Assembly: GCA_018401745.1 (NCBI GenBank)
Contig: JAGYJY010000019.1
Location: 17,659-81,658, forward strand
Reading direction: 5' to 3'
Source: Pirellulales bacterium
GTDB lineage: Bacteria > Planctomycetota > Planctomycetia > Pirellulales > UBA1268
Length of the DNA: 64,000 bases
A program made the translations under genes and the position numbers. Each line of letters starts with the position of its first letter. Positions within the stretch are counted from its first letter, which is position 1. The notes beneath the pieces were generated by a model. The model worked only from the letters and a program-made list of their open reading frames with translations, ran no database searches and had not been told where the DNA came from. Shown here piece by piece: positions 51,921-61,200 of the stretch.

Positions 51921-52130
51921 CTACGACAGCGAGATCTTCTTCGGCAGTGTGCAGAAGTGGAGGATCGTGACGGCGCCGGCTGAGATCAGGCTCCAGGGGG
52001 CCCAATCAGGGGCGATGAAGGTTCGAGGAGAGTCTTTGCCAGCGTCGATCACCACCGAGTCGACAACGAGCAGTTCCACGCCCAGGATGCAGGCGAAGAT
52101 TCCGGCAGCAAGAAAGAAGCTTTTCCACAT
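51921..52130 (-). CDS. Small membrane protein of unknown function
   Basis: 69 residues from ATG 52130. Two hydrophobic segments: FFLAAGIFACILGVELLVV (about 4-23) and WSLISAGAVTILHFC (about 46-60). Very similar in style to short planctomycete proteins with no known role. The stretch between genes, 51893-52313, otherwise holds nothing clear. Confidence 0.6.
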   Translation of the reverse strand: MWKSFFLAAGIFACILGVELLVVDSVVIDAGKDSPRTFIAPDWAPWSLISAGAVTILHFCTLPKKISLS

Positions 52131-52313
52131 GGTCGGCTTGTGCCAGCAAACTGGCGGTGTGCAAGGATTCGGGTGCTCACTGAGTATGTCGGCTCGCCGG
52201 GGCCGTTTCGTTGACTCCTCTCCCAGAAGAGGCAGGTTGCGCCGACTTTTCCGTTGGCACGCCCCCGGCTGCAGTCGATTCGGCCAGGCTTTGAGAAAGG
52301 AGCGGGCCTGCCG

Positions 52314-52700
52314 ATGATGCCCCACCGCCGACGCCCGAGAACCTGGCCCACCAAGTTTCGCGATGCGTTTCGTGGAATCGCCCGGGCAATCCGCAGCCAG
52401 TCGAGCTTTGCGGTGCACCTGCTCGTGGCGGCAGTTGTCGTGCTCGTGGCCGCGGTGCTCCGCGTGTCCCTCATCGGCTGGTGCCTGCTCGTCGCCGCGA
52501 TCGGCTTCGTGCTGGTTGCCGAGATTTTCAACACGGCGATCGAGTCGCTCGCCCGCCGCCTCGGGCCCCGCCGTCATCCGCGAATCCGCGACGCCCTCGA
52601 TATGGCCAGCGGCGGTGTGCTGCTCGCAGCGATCACCGCCGCTGTTCTCGGCGTCGTCATCTTCGGTGAGCGGGCTGGCAGCCTGCTCGGCTGGTGGTAG
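52314..52700 (+). CDS. dgkA: Diacylglycerol kinase (prokaryotic DgkA)
   Basis: 128 residues from ATG 52314 (52317 equivalent); GGAG lies 11 bases upstream. FRDAFRGIARAIRSQSSF at the N-terminus, VLVAEIFNTAIESLARRL carrying the catalytic E-x-x-N-T-A-I-E motif, and IRDALDMASGGVLLAAITA for the third helix. Three transmembrane helices as in the small integral-membrane enzyme. Recycles diacylglycerol to phosphatidic acid. Undecaprenol kinase is the alternative substrate. Confidence 0.9.
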   Translation: MMPHRRRPRTWPTKFRDAFRGIARAIRSQSSFAVHLLVAAVVVLVAAVLRVSLIGWCLLVAAIGFVLVAEIFNTAIESLARRLGPRRHPRIRDALDMASGGVLLAAITAAVLGVVIFGERAGSLLGWW

Positions 52701-52715
52701 GCCCGCGAGCCCTCC

Positions 52716-54002
52716 CTACTGCCTGCGGAGGTCGTAGCAGAGCAGGTGGTCGCTCTCGCGGAGGTAGAGCAGGCCGTCGACGATCACCGGGTGGGCCCAG
52801 CTCGGCCGCGACTCGTCGGTGTCGCTGTAGGGGATCTGGAAGTGGCCGCCCTCTTCGTAGCCGGCCGGATCGGCCTTCACAAGCGCCAGCACGCCATTTT
52901 GAAACCGCACATAGAGATGGCCATCGGCGGCGGCCATCGCCGCTGAGCCCCGTCCGCTGCCGCGGCTCTTCCAGACGATCTCGCCGGTCATCAGGTCGGC
53001 GCAGAAGGGGATGCCCTTGTCGTCGGAGTCGCCGTAGAGGTGGTCGCCGACGAGCAGAATCCCGCCATGCTTGTTGGCAAGCTCCTGCTTGAGGCCATAC
53101 ACCTCTTCCATCGCGATCGCCCCATTGGCGCCGGGCTTCTGCCGCACGAGCGCCCCGCCGCGGCCGTAGCCCGCCGCGAAAAACACCAGGTCGTCTCGCA
53201 CGATCGGCGTGGGGATCACGGCGGTGGTCTGGTCGATGGGATACGCCCAGAGGAAGCGGCCCGTTTCGGCATCCACGGCGAAGCAGCCGGCGGCGGTTGT
53301 CTGCACATACTGCGTGCGACCGCCGACCTGGCTCTTCACGATCGAGGAGTGGCCGGCGCCGCGGTCGCCCGCCATCGGGCAGATCCAGATCGGCTGGCCG
53401 TTCATCTTGTTCAGTGCCACCATCGTCGCCTGCTCGCCGCCGGGCGTGCACACCAGGCGGTTGCCATCGATCGTCACCGATTCGCTGTAGCCCCAGCCGT
53501 CGCCTTTCTTGCCGCCGAAGACCGCCTTGAGATCGACGCGAAACCGCTCCTGGCCGTTGGCCGCGTTGCAGCAGACAAGCTGGCCAAACGGCGTCACCAC
53601 ATACACGCGGTCGCCGTCGACCGTCGGTGTGCTGCGGGAGCTCTGCCAGGTCGGCTGGCCGTCGTTCCAGGCGGGGCCGGTCTTGGTGATCCACAGCTGC
53701 CGGCCGCTGTCGCGGTCGAAGCAGGCGAGGTATTCATCGGCGTCGGGGGCCGTGGAGAGGCCGTCGCCGAGGATGTAGATGCGGTCGCCGGCGATCGTCG
53801 GCGAGGCGTAGCCGCGTCCGCAGCCGGTCGATTCCCAGAGCAGCGGCGGACCATTCTCCGGCCAGGCGTCGAGCAGATCGGTGTCGGGAGCGACGGCGGT
53901 GCGGTCGGCTCCCCGGAAGGTCGTCCAGTCGGCGGCCGTGGCGGGGAGCGTCGCGACACTGGCGAGAAGAAGAACGGCGGTGGAGGCAATCGCGCGTGGC
54001 AT
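52716..54002 (-). CDS. PQQ-like beta-propeller protein (BamB-like)
   Basis: 428 residues with a signal peptide (ASTAVLLLASVATLPATAA). Seven or so propeller blades with PQQ-type repeats: SPTIAGDRIYILGDG, STPTVDGDRVYVVTPFGQL, TPIVRDDLVFFAAGYGRGG, HPVIVDGLLYLRESD. Common in planctomycetes as secreted proteins beside oxidoreductases; whether it binds PQQ or acts like BamB is not decided by sequence. Divergent from the peroxiredoxin gene. Confidence 0.9.
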   Translation of the reverse strand: MPRAIASTAVLLLASVATLPATAADWTTFRGADRTAVAPDTDLLDAWPENGPPLLWESTGCGRGYASPTIAGDRIYILGDGLSTAPDADEYLACFDRDSGRQLWITKTGPAWNDGQPTWQSSRSTPTVDGDRVYVVTPFGQLVCCNAANGQERFRVDLKAVFGGKKGDGWGYSESVTIDGNRLVCTPGGEQATMVALNKMNGQPIWICPMAGDRGAGHSSIVKSQVGGRTQYVQTTAAGCFAVDAETGRFLWAYPIDQTTAVIPTPIVRDDLVFFAAGYGRGGALVRQKPGANGAIAMEEVYGLKQELANKHGGILLVGDHLYGDSDDKGIPFCADLMTGEIVWKSRGSGRGSAAMAAADGHLYVRFQNGVLALVKADPAGYEEGGHFQIPYSDTDESRPSWAHPVIVDGLLYLRESDHLLCYDLRRQ

Positions 54003-54153
54003 GGATCGGGCTCGCTCAGAGGCTGGTGGATCAGAACATCAACGGCCCTACTATAAAGGATCGGGGCGACGCTCTGCGATCGGGCCGCAGGGTCTGCCTG
54101 ACCTGCCGCAGCGGAGATATGAGCCCCGAGTGAGCCCAGCCCTGAGGATCCCC

Positions 54154-54618
54154 ATGCCATCCCTGCGAATCGGCGACGCCGCCCCTGATTTCACCGCCAC
54201 AGCCCAGGACGGATCGACCATTCGCCTGGCCGACTACCGCGGCTCCCGGTCGCTCGTGGTGTTTTTCTACCCCGCCGACGACACGCCGGTGTGCACGAAA
54301 GAAGCCTGCAGCTTTCGCGACTCGTATCAGGCCTTCCGCGATGCCGGTGCCGAAGTGATCGGTGTCAGCGGCGACTCAGCCGAGAGCCACCAGCGGTTTG
54401 CCGGCAAGCATCAGCTCTCCTACCCGCTCATCAGCGACAAAGACGGCAGCCTGCGAAAGGCCTTCGGCGTGCCCAAGCTGCTCGGCTTCCTGCCCGGCCG
54501 CACCACCTACGTGATCGACCGCGAGGGCATCGTGCGGCTGGTGTTCACGGCCGCCTTCTCGTCGGAGGGCCACAAGCGGGAAGCCCTGGCGGCGGTGAAA
54601 AAGCTGGCTGGTCGCTAA
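54154..54618 (+). CDS. bcp: Peroxiredoxin, BCP/PrxQ type
   Basis: 154 residues from ATG 54154. LVVFFYPADDTPVCTKEACS has the peroxidatic Cys and a resolving Cys five residues later, the PrxQ arrangement (TPVCTKEAC). GVSGDSAESHQRFAGKHQ and YVIDREGIVRLVF complete the fold. Cytoplasmic thiol peroxidase; complements the exported KatG 5 kb upstream. Confidence 0.92.
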   Translation: MPSLRIGDAAPDFTATAQDGSTIRLADYRGSRSLVVFFYPADDTPVCTKEACSFRDSYQAFRDAGAEVIGVSGDSAESHQRFAGKHQLSYPLISDKDGSLRKAFGVPKLLGFLPGRTTYVIDREGIVRLVFTAAFSSEGHKREALAAVKKLAGR

Positions 54619-54636
54619 GCGTTGCCGCCGTCCCGT

Positions 54637-55542
54637 TCATCCGCTCCGCGCTACCCAGCCGGAAGCCGCTTCCGGCTCATGCTCGAGGGGCGGCACAACC
54701 GATATCCCCCTCACAGCCGCGCTGTCGGAAGGGGCCATGGGGCACTGCCGCAGGCGGTCGGCCACACGGCTAGCGAGTTGCCGGGTGGCGTGCTCGAAGG
54801 AATCGCGGGCAAGGTCGGTCGGATCGTCAAACCAGTCGGCCCAGCAGCATGTGCCGGTGCTGGCATTGACGAGCTGGAGCGAGATCTGCACCCCGCGATC
54901 GCTGCGAGAAAAACTTCCTCCGAGGGCAAACGGCACGTGGTAGCGGCGGGCAAGCGAGTCGACGGCTTCCGCCTGCTCGGCCATACGCTCTCGGAGAATC
55001 GGCCCGACTGCGGCGATCCACCGCATTTCCGCCAGTTCGGCGACCAGCCAGAAGGCGATGCCACGGGTGAATCCCGCCTCGTTGTCTCCCGAGGAAAACT
55101 CGCTCACCAGCACGAGCGTGCGGGCGAGAGCGGCTGCAGCCGGCGACAGCAGCTCGCCGGAAGCACCATCAGAGCGGCCCTCGCCCAGCGGCACCCCGGT
55201 GAGCAGGCCCTGCAGGCGGTAGGAGTTGCGGGGAATGCTGATTGCCACGGCGTCGGCCTGGCCGTCTCCCCTGCGGTAGGTCTCCAGCTTGCGGCGAAGC
55301 TTCGACATGTGCATCCGCACCAGCGGGTTTCTGGTGGGGTCGAAGTCTTCGGGAAGCCCGAGAACCCGCGCCAGCTCGGCCTGGTTGGCCGGGCAGCCCC
55401 CATTGGCGGAGAGCTGCTCCGCCAGATACATCAGCAGCCGCGCGGGCCCTTGCGAGCGAGAAAACGAGGGGTGGTTGAGCACCCGGGCAACCTGCTGAAG
55501 CGTGGCCTCCAGCGGTGCGACCTTCGAGCTCTTCAAATCCAT
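54637..55542 (-). CDS. Winged-helix and TolB/FlgO-like signalling protein
   Basis: From ATG 55542 (55572 adds ten residues). N-terminal winged-helix-like region (ARLLMYLAEQLSANGG, LARVLGLPEDFDPTRNPLVR, MHMSKLRRKLETYRR) resembles the DNA-binding domain of CadC/OmpR output proteins. The C-terminal half (ARTLVLVSEFSSGDNE, RYHVPFALGGSFSRSDRGVQ, ISLQLVNASTG) matches the TolB-N/FlgO-like domain found with adenylate-cyclase and TPR regulators. No transmembrane segment is obvious. Its target is unknown; the giant surface-protein gene is the next neighbour upstream. Confidence 0.7.
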   Translation of the reverse strand: MDLKSSKVAPLEATLQQVARVLNHPSFSRSQGPARLLMYLAEQLSANGGCPANQAELARVLGLPEDFDPTRNPLVRMHMSKLRRKLETYRRGDGQADAVAISIPRNSYRLQGLLTGVPLGEGRSDGASGELLSPAAAALARTLVLVSEFSSGDNEAGFTRGIAFWLVAELAEMRWIAAVGPILRERMAEQAEAVDSLARRYHVPFALGGSFSRSDRGVQISLQLVNASTGTCCWADWFDDPTDLARDSFEHATRQLASRVADRLRQCPMAPSDSAAVRGISVVPPLEHEPEAASGWVARSG

Positions 55543-55572
55543 CTGGGGCGACACCTCGGAGAGAATCTGCAA

Positions 55573-56431
55573 CGTGCTGTTGGAGCCTTGGCAGCCGAAT
55601 CAGCCTTGTTTCCTTGCTGCGAGCCACCAGCACGAGATGCCCTGCCTCTTTCGAGCATCCCCAGGCCTTCTCCCTCTGTCAAGGGAACGGTACAGCGGGT
55701 GATGGCCTGTCGCTTTTTCCTGTCAAGAAACCTTTTTTCTTTTCAAGAGCTGGTAGGAATGGCCGACGAGTTCCTCCCGCTCCTCCTCCAAGCAGGCGAC
55801 CCTCTCGTGTGTTTTTCGTGAGAAACCGGCCGCATCGGCCGTTCGAGGAGCGGAAACGGCAGCCGTGAGCTCCTGCCCCGCTGTTTACCTAAGGCCCTCA
55901 TCTGCCCCAAAGCCTGAGGCTTCCCAGCCATCGCAAAAAATGGATTCCCATCGTTTTCCAGCCGAAAACCCCACCTTACGTGCGTCCCTCAGTTGGGGGT
56001 AGAGAGCATTCGTAATCGTTACGTCAGCTTTCGTCAAGTGTTTACGTGCACGACGCGTTGTTTTCCCGGGGATTTCCGTAAAAAAACGGATCAAAACACG
56101 CTTGACAGTTCCCGCTGGTCGACGACAATGCCCCGCTAGGAGTGGGGTATAGTTGCCCCAGACGCGACACGGATGGCTCGTCGACAAGTATTCCGTTGTC
56201 TGCCCGTTTTTTGCATCACGCCAGTTTTATGCATCTTCCCGCCACCTTCTCTCTCTGCGCTGCCGCACCGCTCCGCCAGGCCACAGGCCAGGTTGATGAG
56301 TGTTTTCGTGCTGGCTCTGTGGCGCGTGGCTTCGGGTTTTGCTGCGATTTGCGGTGTGCCACCCTCGATTCACCTGATCTTTCGCTCCGGGCTGAGGCGG
56401 CTCGGAGCAGTCTTTGTGAGGCGCTGATTCC
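55573..56431. other. Long intergenic region before the giant surface protein
   Basis: 859 bases, AT-richer than surroundings, no convincing gene. Hairpins: CGTAA-TCG-TTACG (about 56010-56023) and TCCGT-AAAAAA-ACGGA (about 56074-56089). TTGACA at 56102-56107 with GACAAT 16 bases later is a weak promoter candidate for the downstream gene. Confidence 0.5.
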
Positions 56432-58048
56432 ATGAAGTTTTCACACTCGTCGCGTTCTAAGGCACCTTCCTCGCGAAATGCCACGCCAGGCGATTCTGCG
56501 GAGGCAACCGCCGCTGTTGCCCGCCGGTCGTCGGGCAGCAAGCGTCTGTCGCGTCGTGAAGCACTCGCGATCCTCCGCAAGAAGGCGGCGGCGAGGCGTG
56601 CTCGTTGGGCTCAGCGGTTCCCTCGCTATCTGCCCTTTACGGGCTGGCGGGTGCCAGGGTTCGTGGAGCAGGTGGTCGCTCGGTTCCAGCGGGCCCTCGG
56701 CAAGCAGCCAGCCCAGCGTCCTTCGCTGTTTGACGATCTCGATGTCAGCCTGCTGTCGTCCTCCCGCATGCTGCGTCAGAAGATTGACTACGAGCGGGGC
56801 ATCTGGCGGCTTTCGTCGGCTGTCGACAAGTACGAAAAGAAGGTGATGCTTTCGGTCTCGCCTGGTGAACTCGACGAAGCCTACGTCGATGATTCCTGGC
56901 AGTCTGCCTCGGCTGGCCAGCAGGTGATCTGGACCGACGCCAACGGCCAGGAAGTGCCCCTCGTCTATGGCTACGAAGCCTTTTCGTCCATCGCCGATGG
57001 TGTGGCGGCTGTGGGCGATGGCGGTGTCGTGAACATCGCTGAGGGCGGCTACGACGAGATCCTCGCGTCGCCCGAGAAGGGCATCACGTTCCGTCCCGGC
57101 GGCGACGCCGCTGCAGAAGTGACGGTGGCTGGAATTGATCTCGACGCCGACGACACGCTCGATCTCGACGTGCTCGGTGTCAACTCCTACGACCGTTTCT
57201 CAGTCGCTCCAGGCTCAAGCACCTTCGACCTCGGCTCTGCGCGGCTCTTGATCAACGAAGCCGACGACCTGCCCGGCGACGGCGCGTCGGTGCTCGGCCT
57301 GCTGGCGTCGGAGCGGACGGTTTCCGTCGGTGCCACCGGTGCGCTGACCGACCGTCTCGGCCGCCCAATCGGCCAGGAATCCATCCTGTCGTCGAGCCGG
57401 CTCAACTTCCGCTTCGACAAAGCGTCGGGTGAGTTTCAGGGTGTGTTCCTCACCCCGCTTGCGCCGCCAACCACGGTCTACGTTGATGGCCGCTGGGCCG
57501 ACCTGGCAGCGGGCGATCCTGTCGTGACCTCCGGCGGCCCCGGCATTATCGGCCACGATGCGTTTGGCGATCTCGACGAAGCCGCGGCCCTCGTTGGCGA
57601 AGGCGGCACCATCAAGGCCACCTCCGAGTTCGCCGGCGCCGTGCTCCCGGCCTTTGCCCGCGCCGAGGTGGTGCTCGACGTCGACGGCCTCGGCGGCTTC
57701 GCCGCAAGCAGCGGCGGGTTCAGCGGGATTTCGTCGGGCTTACCCCGTGTGATTTACGTCTACAACGCCTGGGCGGGCATTCCTGATGCAACGAGCGTTG
57801 CAGTCCCTGATGCAAGCCAGGGAAACGTCACGATTGGCACGACGGGCTTTGCCAACTTCACGGCAGCCTTGGCTGCATGGCCCGCCGCTAACAACGACGG
57901 ACTTGCGGTTTACGACAACGGCACTGGGTACGCAGAGTCGGTCGACTTGAGTGTGGGGAACGTGTCACTTCTGCCACTCACGTTATTTACGTCAGGCTTC
58001 AAGCTCACTGGCGGCCAGACACTGACGTTTGATGCATACGACAATTGA
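56432..58048 (+). CDS. Giant repetitive surface protein, N-terminal part
   Basis: 538 residues before the frame closes. A basic, Ala/Arg-rich N-terminus (about 1-100) precedes EKKVMLSVSPGELDE, a poor variant of the LEPRxLLSA motif. Then beta-helix-like domains with the pattern YVDDSWQ, VNIAEGGYDEIL, TTVYVDGRWADLAAGDPV. The protein clearly continues: at about 58040 the beta-repeat pattern resumes in another frame. Composition becomes AT-richer after about 57800. Likely an exported adhesin or autotransporter-like filament. Confidence 0.8.
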   Translation: MKFSHSSRSKAPSSRNATPGDSAEATAAVARRSSGSKRLSRREALAILRKKAAARRARWAQRFPRYLPFTGWRVPGFVEQVVARFQRALGKQPAQRPSLFDDLDVSLLSSSRMLRQKIDYERGIWRLSSAVDKYEKKVMLSVSPGELDEAYVDDSWQSASAGQQVIWTDANGQEVPLVYGYEAFSSIADGVAAVGDGGVVNIAEGGYDEILASPEKGITFRPGGDAAAEVTVAGIDLDADDTLDLDVLGVNSYDRFSVAPGSSTFDLGSARLLINEADDLPGDGASVLGLLASERTVSVGATGALTDRLGRPIGQESILSSSRLNFRFDKASGEFQGVFLTPLAPPTTVYVDGRWADLAAGDPVVTSGGPGIIGHDAFGDLDEAAALVGEGGTIKATSEFAGAVLPAFARAEVVLDVDGLGGFAASSGGFSGISSGLPRVIYVYNAWAGIPDATSVAVPDASQGNVTIGTTGFANFTAALAAWPAANNDGLAVYDNGTGYAESVDLSVGNVSLLPLTLFTSGFKLTGGQTLTFDAYDN

Positions 58049-58259
58049 ATCAAATGTTGCAGGCGGGGCTGTTACGATTGATGTTGAGAATGGTGCAATT
58101 ACATCGAGTGCGACAGTAAGCTCCAACAACGCGAGCACCGTTCTTACCCTAGCCGGAACGACAATTAATACGACGGGCGGTGGGCAGCTTACTGTTGTTG
58201 GTGACCTAGATTTGATTGCCAACGGCACGGCAGACTTTGACCTCGACAACGGACCTTAG
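58029..58259 (+). CDS. Giant surface protein, short second frame segment
   Basis: In this frame TTIESNVAGGAVTIDVENGA and LAGTTINTTGGGQLTVVGDL continue the beta-solenoid, but a stop at 58257-58259 ends it. The solenoid resumes in the next frame from about 58235. Two frame changes within 250 bases suggest real decay or poor sequence here. Confidence 0.65.
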   Translation: MMHTTIESNVAGGAVTIDVENGAITSSATVSSNNASTVLTLAGTTINTTGGGQLTVVGDLDLIANGTADFDLDNGP

Positions 58260-61200
58260 CGACGTCAGTGTATCTGCAGTCGGTGGTACAGTCGTTTTAA
58301 GCGAGACGGATCAGATAAACTTTCTAAACGCGTCTGCAGCGATCCTCAATGTCACTGCTGGGGGCGACATTACTGATTCTGGTGCGATAAACATCTCCAC
58401 AGCGCTCGAGCTCTCCGCCGCGGGATTTGACATCACGCTGAACACTGCGACCAACGATTTTGATTTGGTCCTAGCGACGGGCGACAATGTAACGCTCGTT
58501 GATGCTAATGCGATCCGTTTTGGTGCGACGTCGGCTGGGAACCTGACGTTGACGACAGGAGCGACTGTTGGCCAGTCTTCGGCAGTCTCAGTCAGTGGGG
58601 CAACAGTCATCAACGCGGGCAGCAACGTCACGCTGAACGATTCGGGCAATGATTTTGGTTCTTTCGCAGTTGTCATGAGCACAGATAATGCCAGTATTAC
58701 AGTTCGCGATCAGGGCGATCTTGTTATTGGTGGAGTTGGTGGTGTTGGTCCTATTGTGCCGGGCCGTTTAGAAGTAACCACCGGAGGGAATATCACACAA
58801 TCTGGAGCGATTGTAAATAAACTTGGTTCTGTATTTAATGCGGGCGGGTTTGATGTCACGTTAAATAATGCCTCCAATGTCTTCTTCGATGCTGTGAACG
58901 CGACTGGAGGAAGTGTAACGCTCAGAGACCAGGGCGTACTCGTGCTCGGCACGACGACTGCCGCTGAACTCAGCGTGACAGCCCCATCCGGTATTACCGA
59001 CAGCGGCGTGATCAACGTGACGGGCACGACGTTGCTCTCGACGACCAACGCCAACATCACGCTGGACGAGGCCAACCTCTTCGGCACGGTGAATGCGTCT
59101 GCTGGGACTGGGACGGTAACGCTCAACGACGCCGATTCGATCGACCTGGGCACGACGACTGCCGCTGAGCTCAACGTAACGGCCGTTGGCCAAATCAATG
59201 ACAGCGGCGTGATCAACGTGACGGGCACGACGTTGCTCTCGACGACCGACAGCAACATCACGCTGGACGAGGCCAATCTCTTCGGCACGGTGAATGCGTC
59301 TGCTGGGACTGGGACGGTAACGCTCAACGACGCCGATTCGATCATCCTTGGCACGACGACTGCCGCTGAGCTCAACGTAACGGCCGTTGGCCAAATCAAT
59401 GACAGCGGCGTGATCAACGTGACGGGCACGACGTTGCTCTCGACGACCGACAGCAACATCACGCTGGACGAGGCCAATCTCTTCGGCACGGTGAATGCGT
59501 CTGCTGGGACTGGGACGGTAACGCTCAACGACGCCGATTCGATCGACCTGGGCACGACGACTGCCGCTGAGCTCAACGTGACGGCCGTTGGCCAAATCAA
59601 TGACAGCGGCGTGATCAACGTGACGGGCACGACGTTGCTCTCGACGACCGACAGCAACATCACGCTGGACGAGGCCAATCTCTTCGGCACGGTGAATGCG
59701 TCTGCTGGGACTGGGACGGTAACGCTCAACGACGCCGATTCGATCATCCTTGGCACGACGACTGCCGCTGAGCTCAACGTGACGGCCGTTGGCCAAATCA
59801 ATGACAGCGGCGTGATCAACGTGACGGGCACGACGTTGCTCTCGACGACCGACAGCAACATCACGCTGGACGAGGCCAATCTCTTCGGCACGGTGAATGC
59901 GTCTGCTGGGACTGGGACGGTAACGCTCAACGACGCCGATTCGATCATCCTTGGCACGACGACTGCCGCTGAGCTCAACGTGACGGCCGTTGGCCAAATC
60001 AATGACAGCGGCGTGATCAACGTGACGGGCACGACGTTGCTCTCGACGACCGACAGCAACATCACGCTGGACGAGGCCAATCTCTTCGGCACGGTGAATG
60101 CGTCTGCTGGGACTGGGACGGTAACGCTCAACGACGCCGATTCGATCATCCTTGGCACGACGACTGCCGCTGAGCTCAACGTGACGGCCGTTGGCCAAAT
60201 CAATGACAGCGGCGTGATCAACGTGACGGGCACGACGTTGCTCTCGACGACCGACAGCAACATCACGCTGGACGAGGCCAATCTCTTCGGCACGGTGAAT
60301 GCGTCTGCTGGGACTGGGACGGTAACGCTCAACGACGCCGATTCGATCATCCTTGGCACGACGACTGCCGCTGAGCTCAACGTGACGGCCGTTGGCCAAA
60401 TCAATGACAGCGGCGTGATCAACGTGACGGGCACGACGTTGCTCTCGACGACCGACAGCAACATCACGCTGGACGAGGCCAATCTCTTCGGCACGGTGAA
60501 TGCGTCTGCTGGGACTGGGACGGTAACGCTCAACGACGCCGATTCGATCATCCTTGGCACGACGACTGCCGCTGAGCTCAACGTGACGGCCGTTGGCCAA
60601 ATCAATGACAGCGGCGTGATCAACGTGACGGGCACGACGTTGCTCTCGACGACCGACAGCAACATCACGCTGGACGAGGCCAATCTCTTCGGCACGGTGA
60701 ATGCGTCTGCTGGGACTGGGACGGTAACGCTCAACGACGCCGATTCGATCATCCTTGGCACGACGACTGCCGCTGAGCTCAACGTGACGGCCGTTGGCCA
60801 AATCAATGACAGCGGCGTGATCAACGTGACGGGCACGACGTTGCTCTCGACGACCGACAGCAACATCACGCTGGACGAGGCCAATCTCTTCGGCACGGTG
60901 AATGCGTCTGCTGGGACTGGGACGGTAACGCTCAACGACGCCGATTCGATCATCCTTGGCACGACGACTGCCGCTGAGCTCAACGTGACGGCCGTTGGCC
61001 AAATCAATGACAGCGGCGTGATCAACGTGACGGGCACGACGTTGCTCTCGACGACCGACAGCAACATCACGCTGGACGAGGCCAATCTCTTCGGCACGGT
61101 GAATGCGTCTGCTGGGACTGGGACGGTAACGCTCAACGACGCCGATTCGATCATCCTTGGCACGACGACTGCCGCTGAGCTCAACGTGACGGCCGTTGGC

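Noticed and set aside
56102..56153. TTGACA with TATAGT as a promoter
   Set aside because: Spacing is 40 bases, far from 16-18; only a weak alternative -10 at 56124 fits.
56173..56427. 84-residue hydrophobic frame before the giant gene
   Set aside because: No start signal or family resemblance; hydrophobicity looks incidental.
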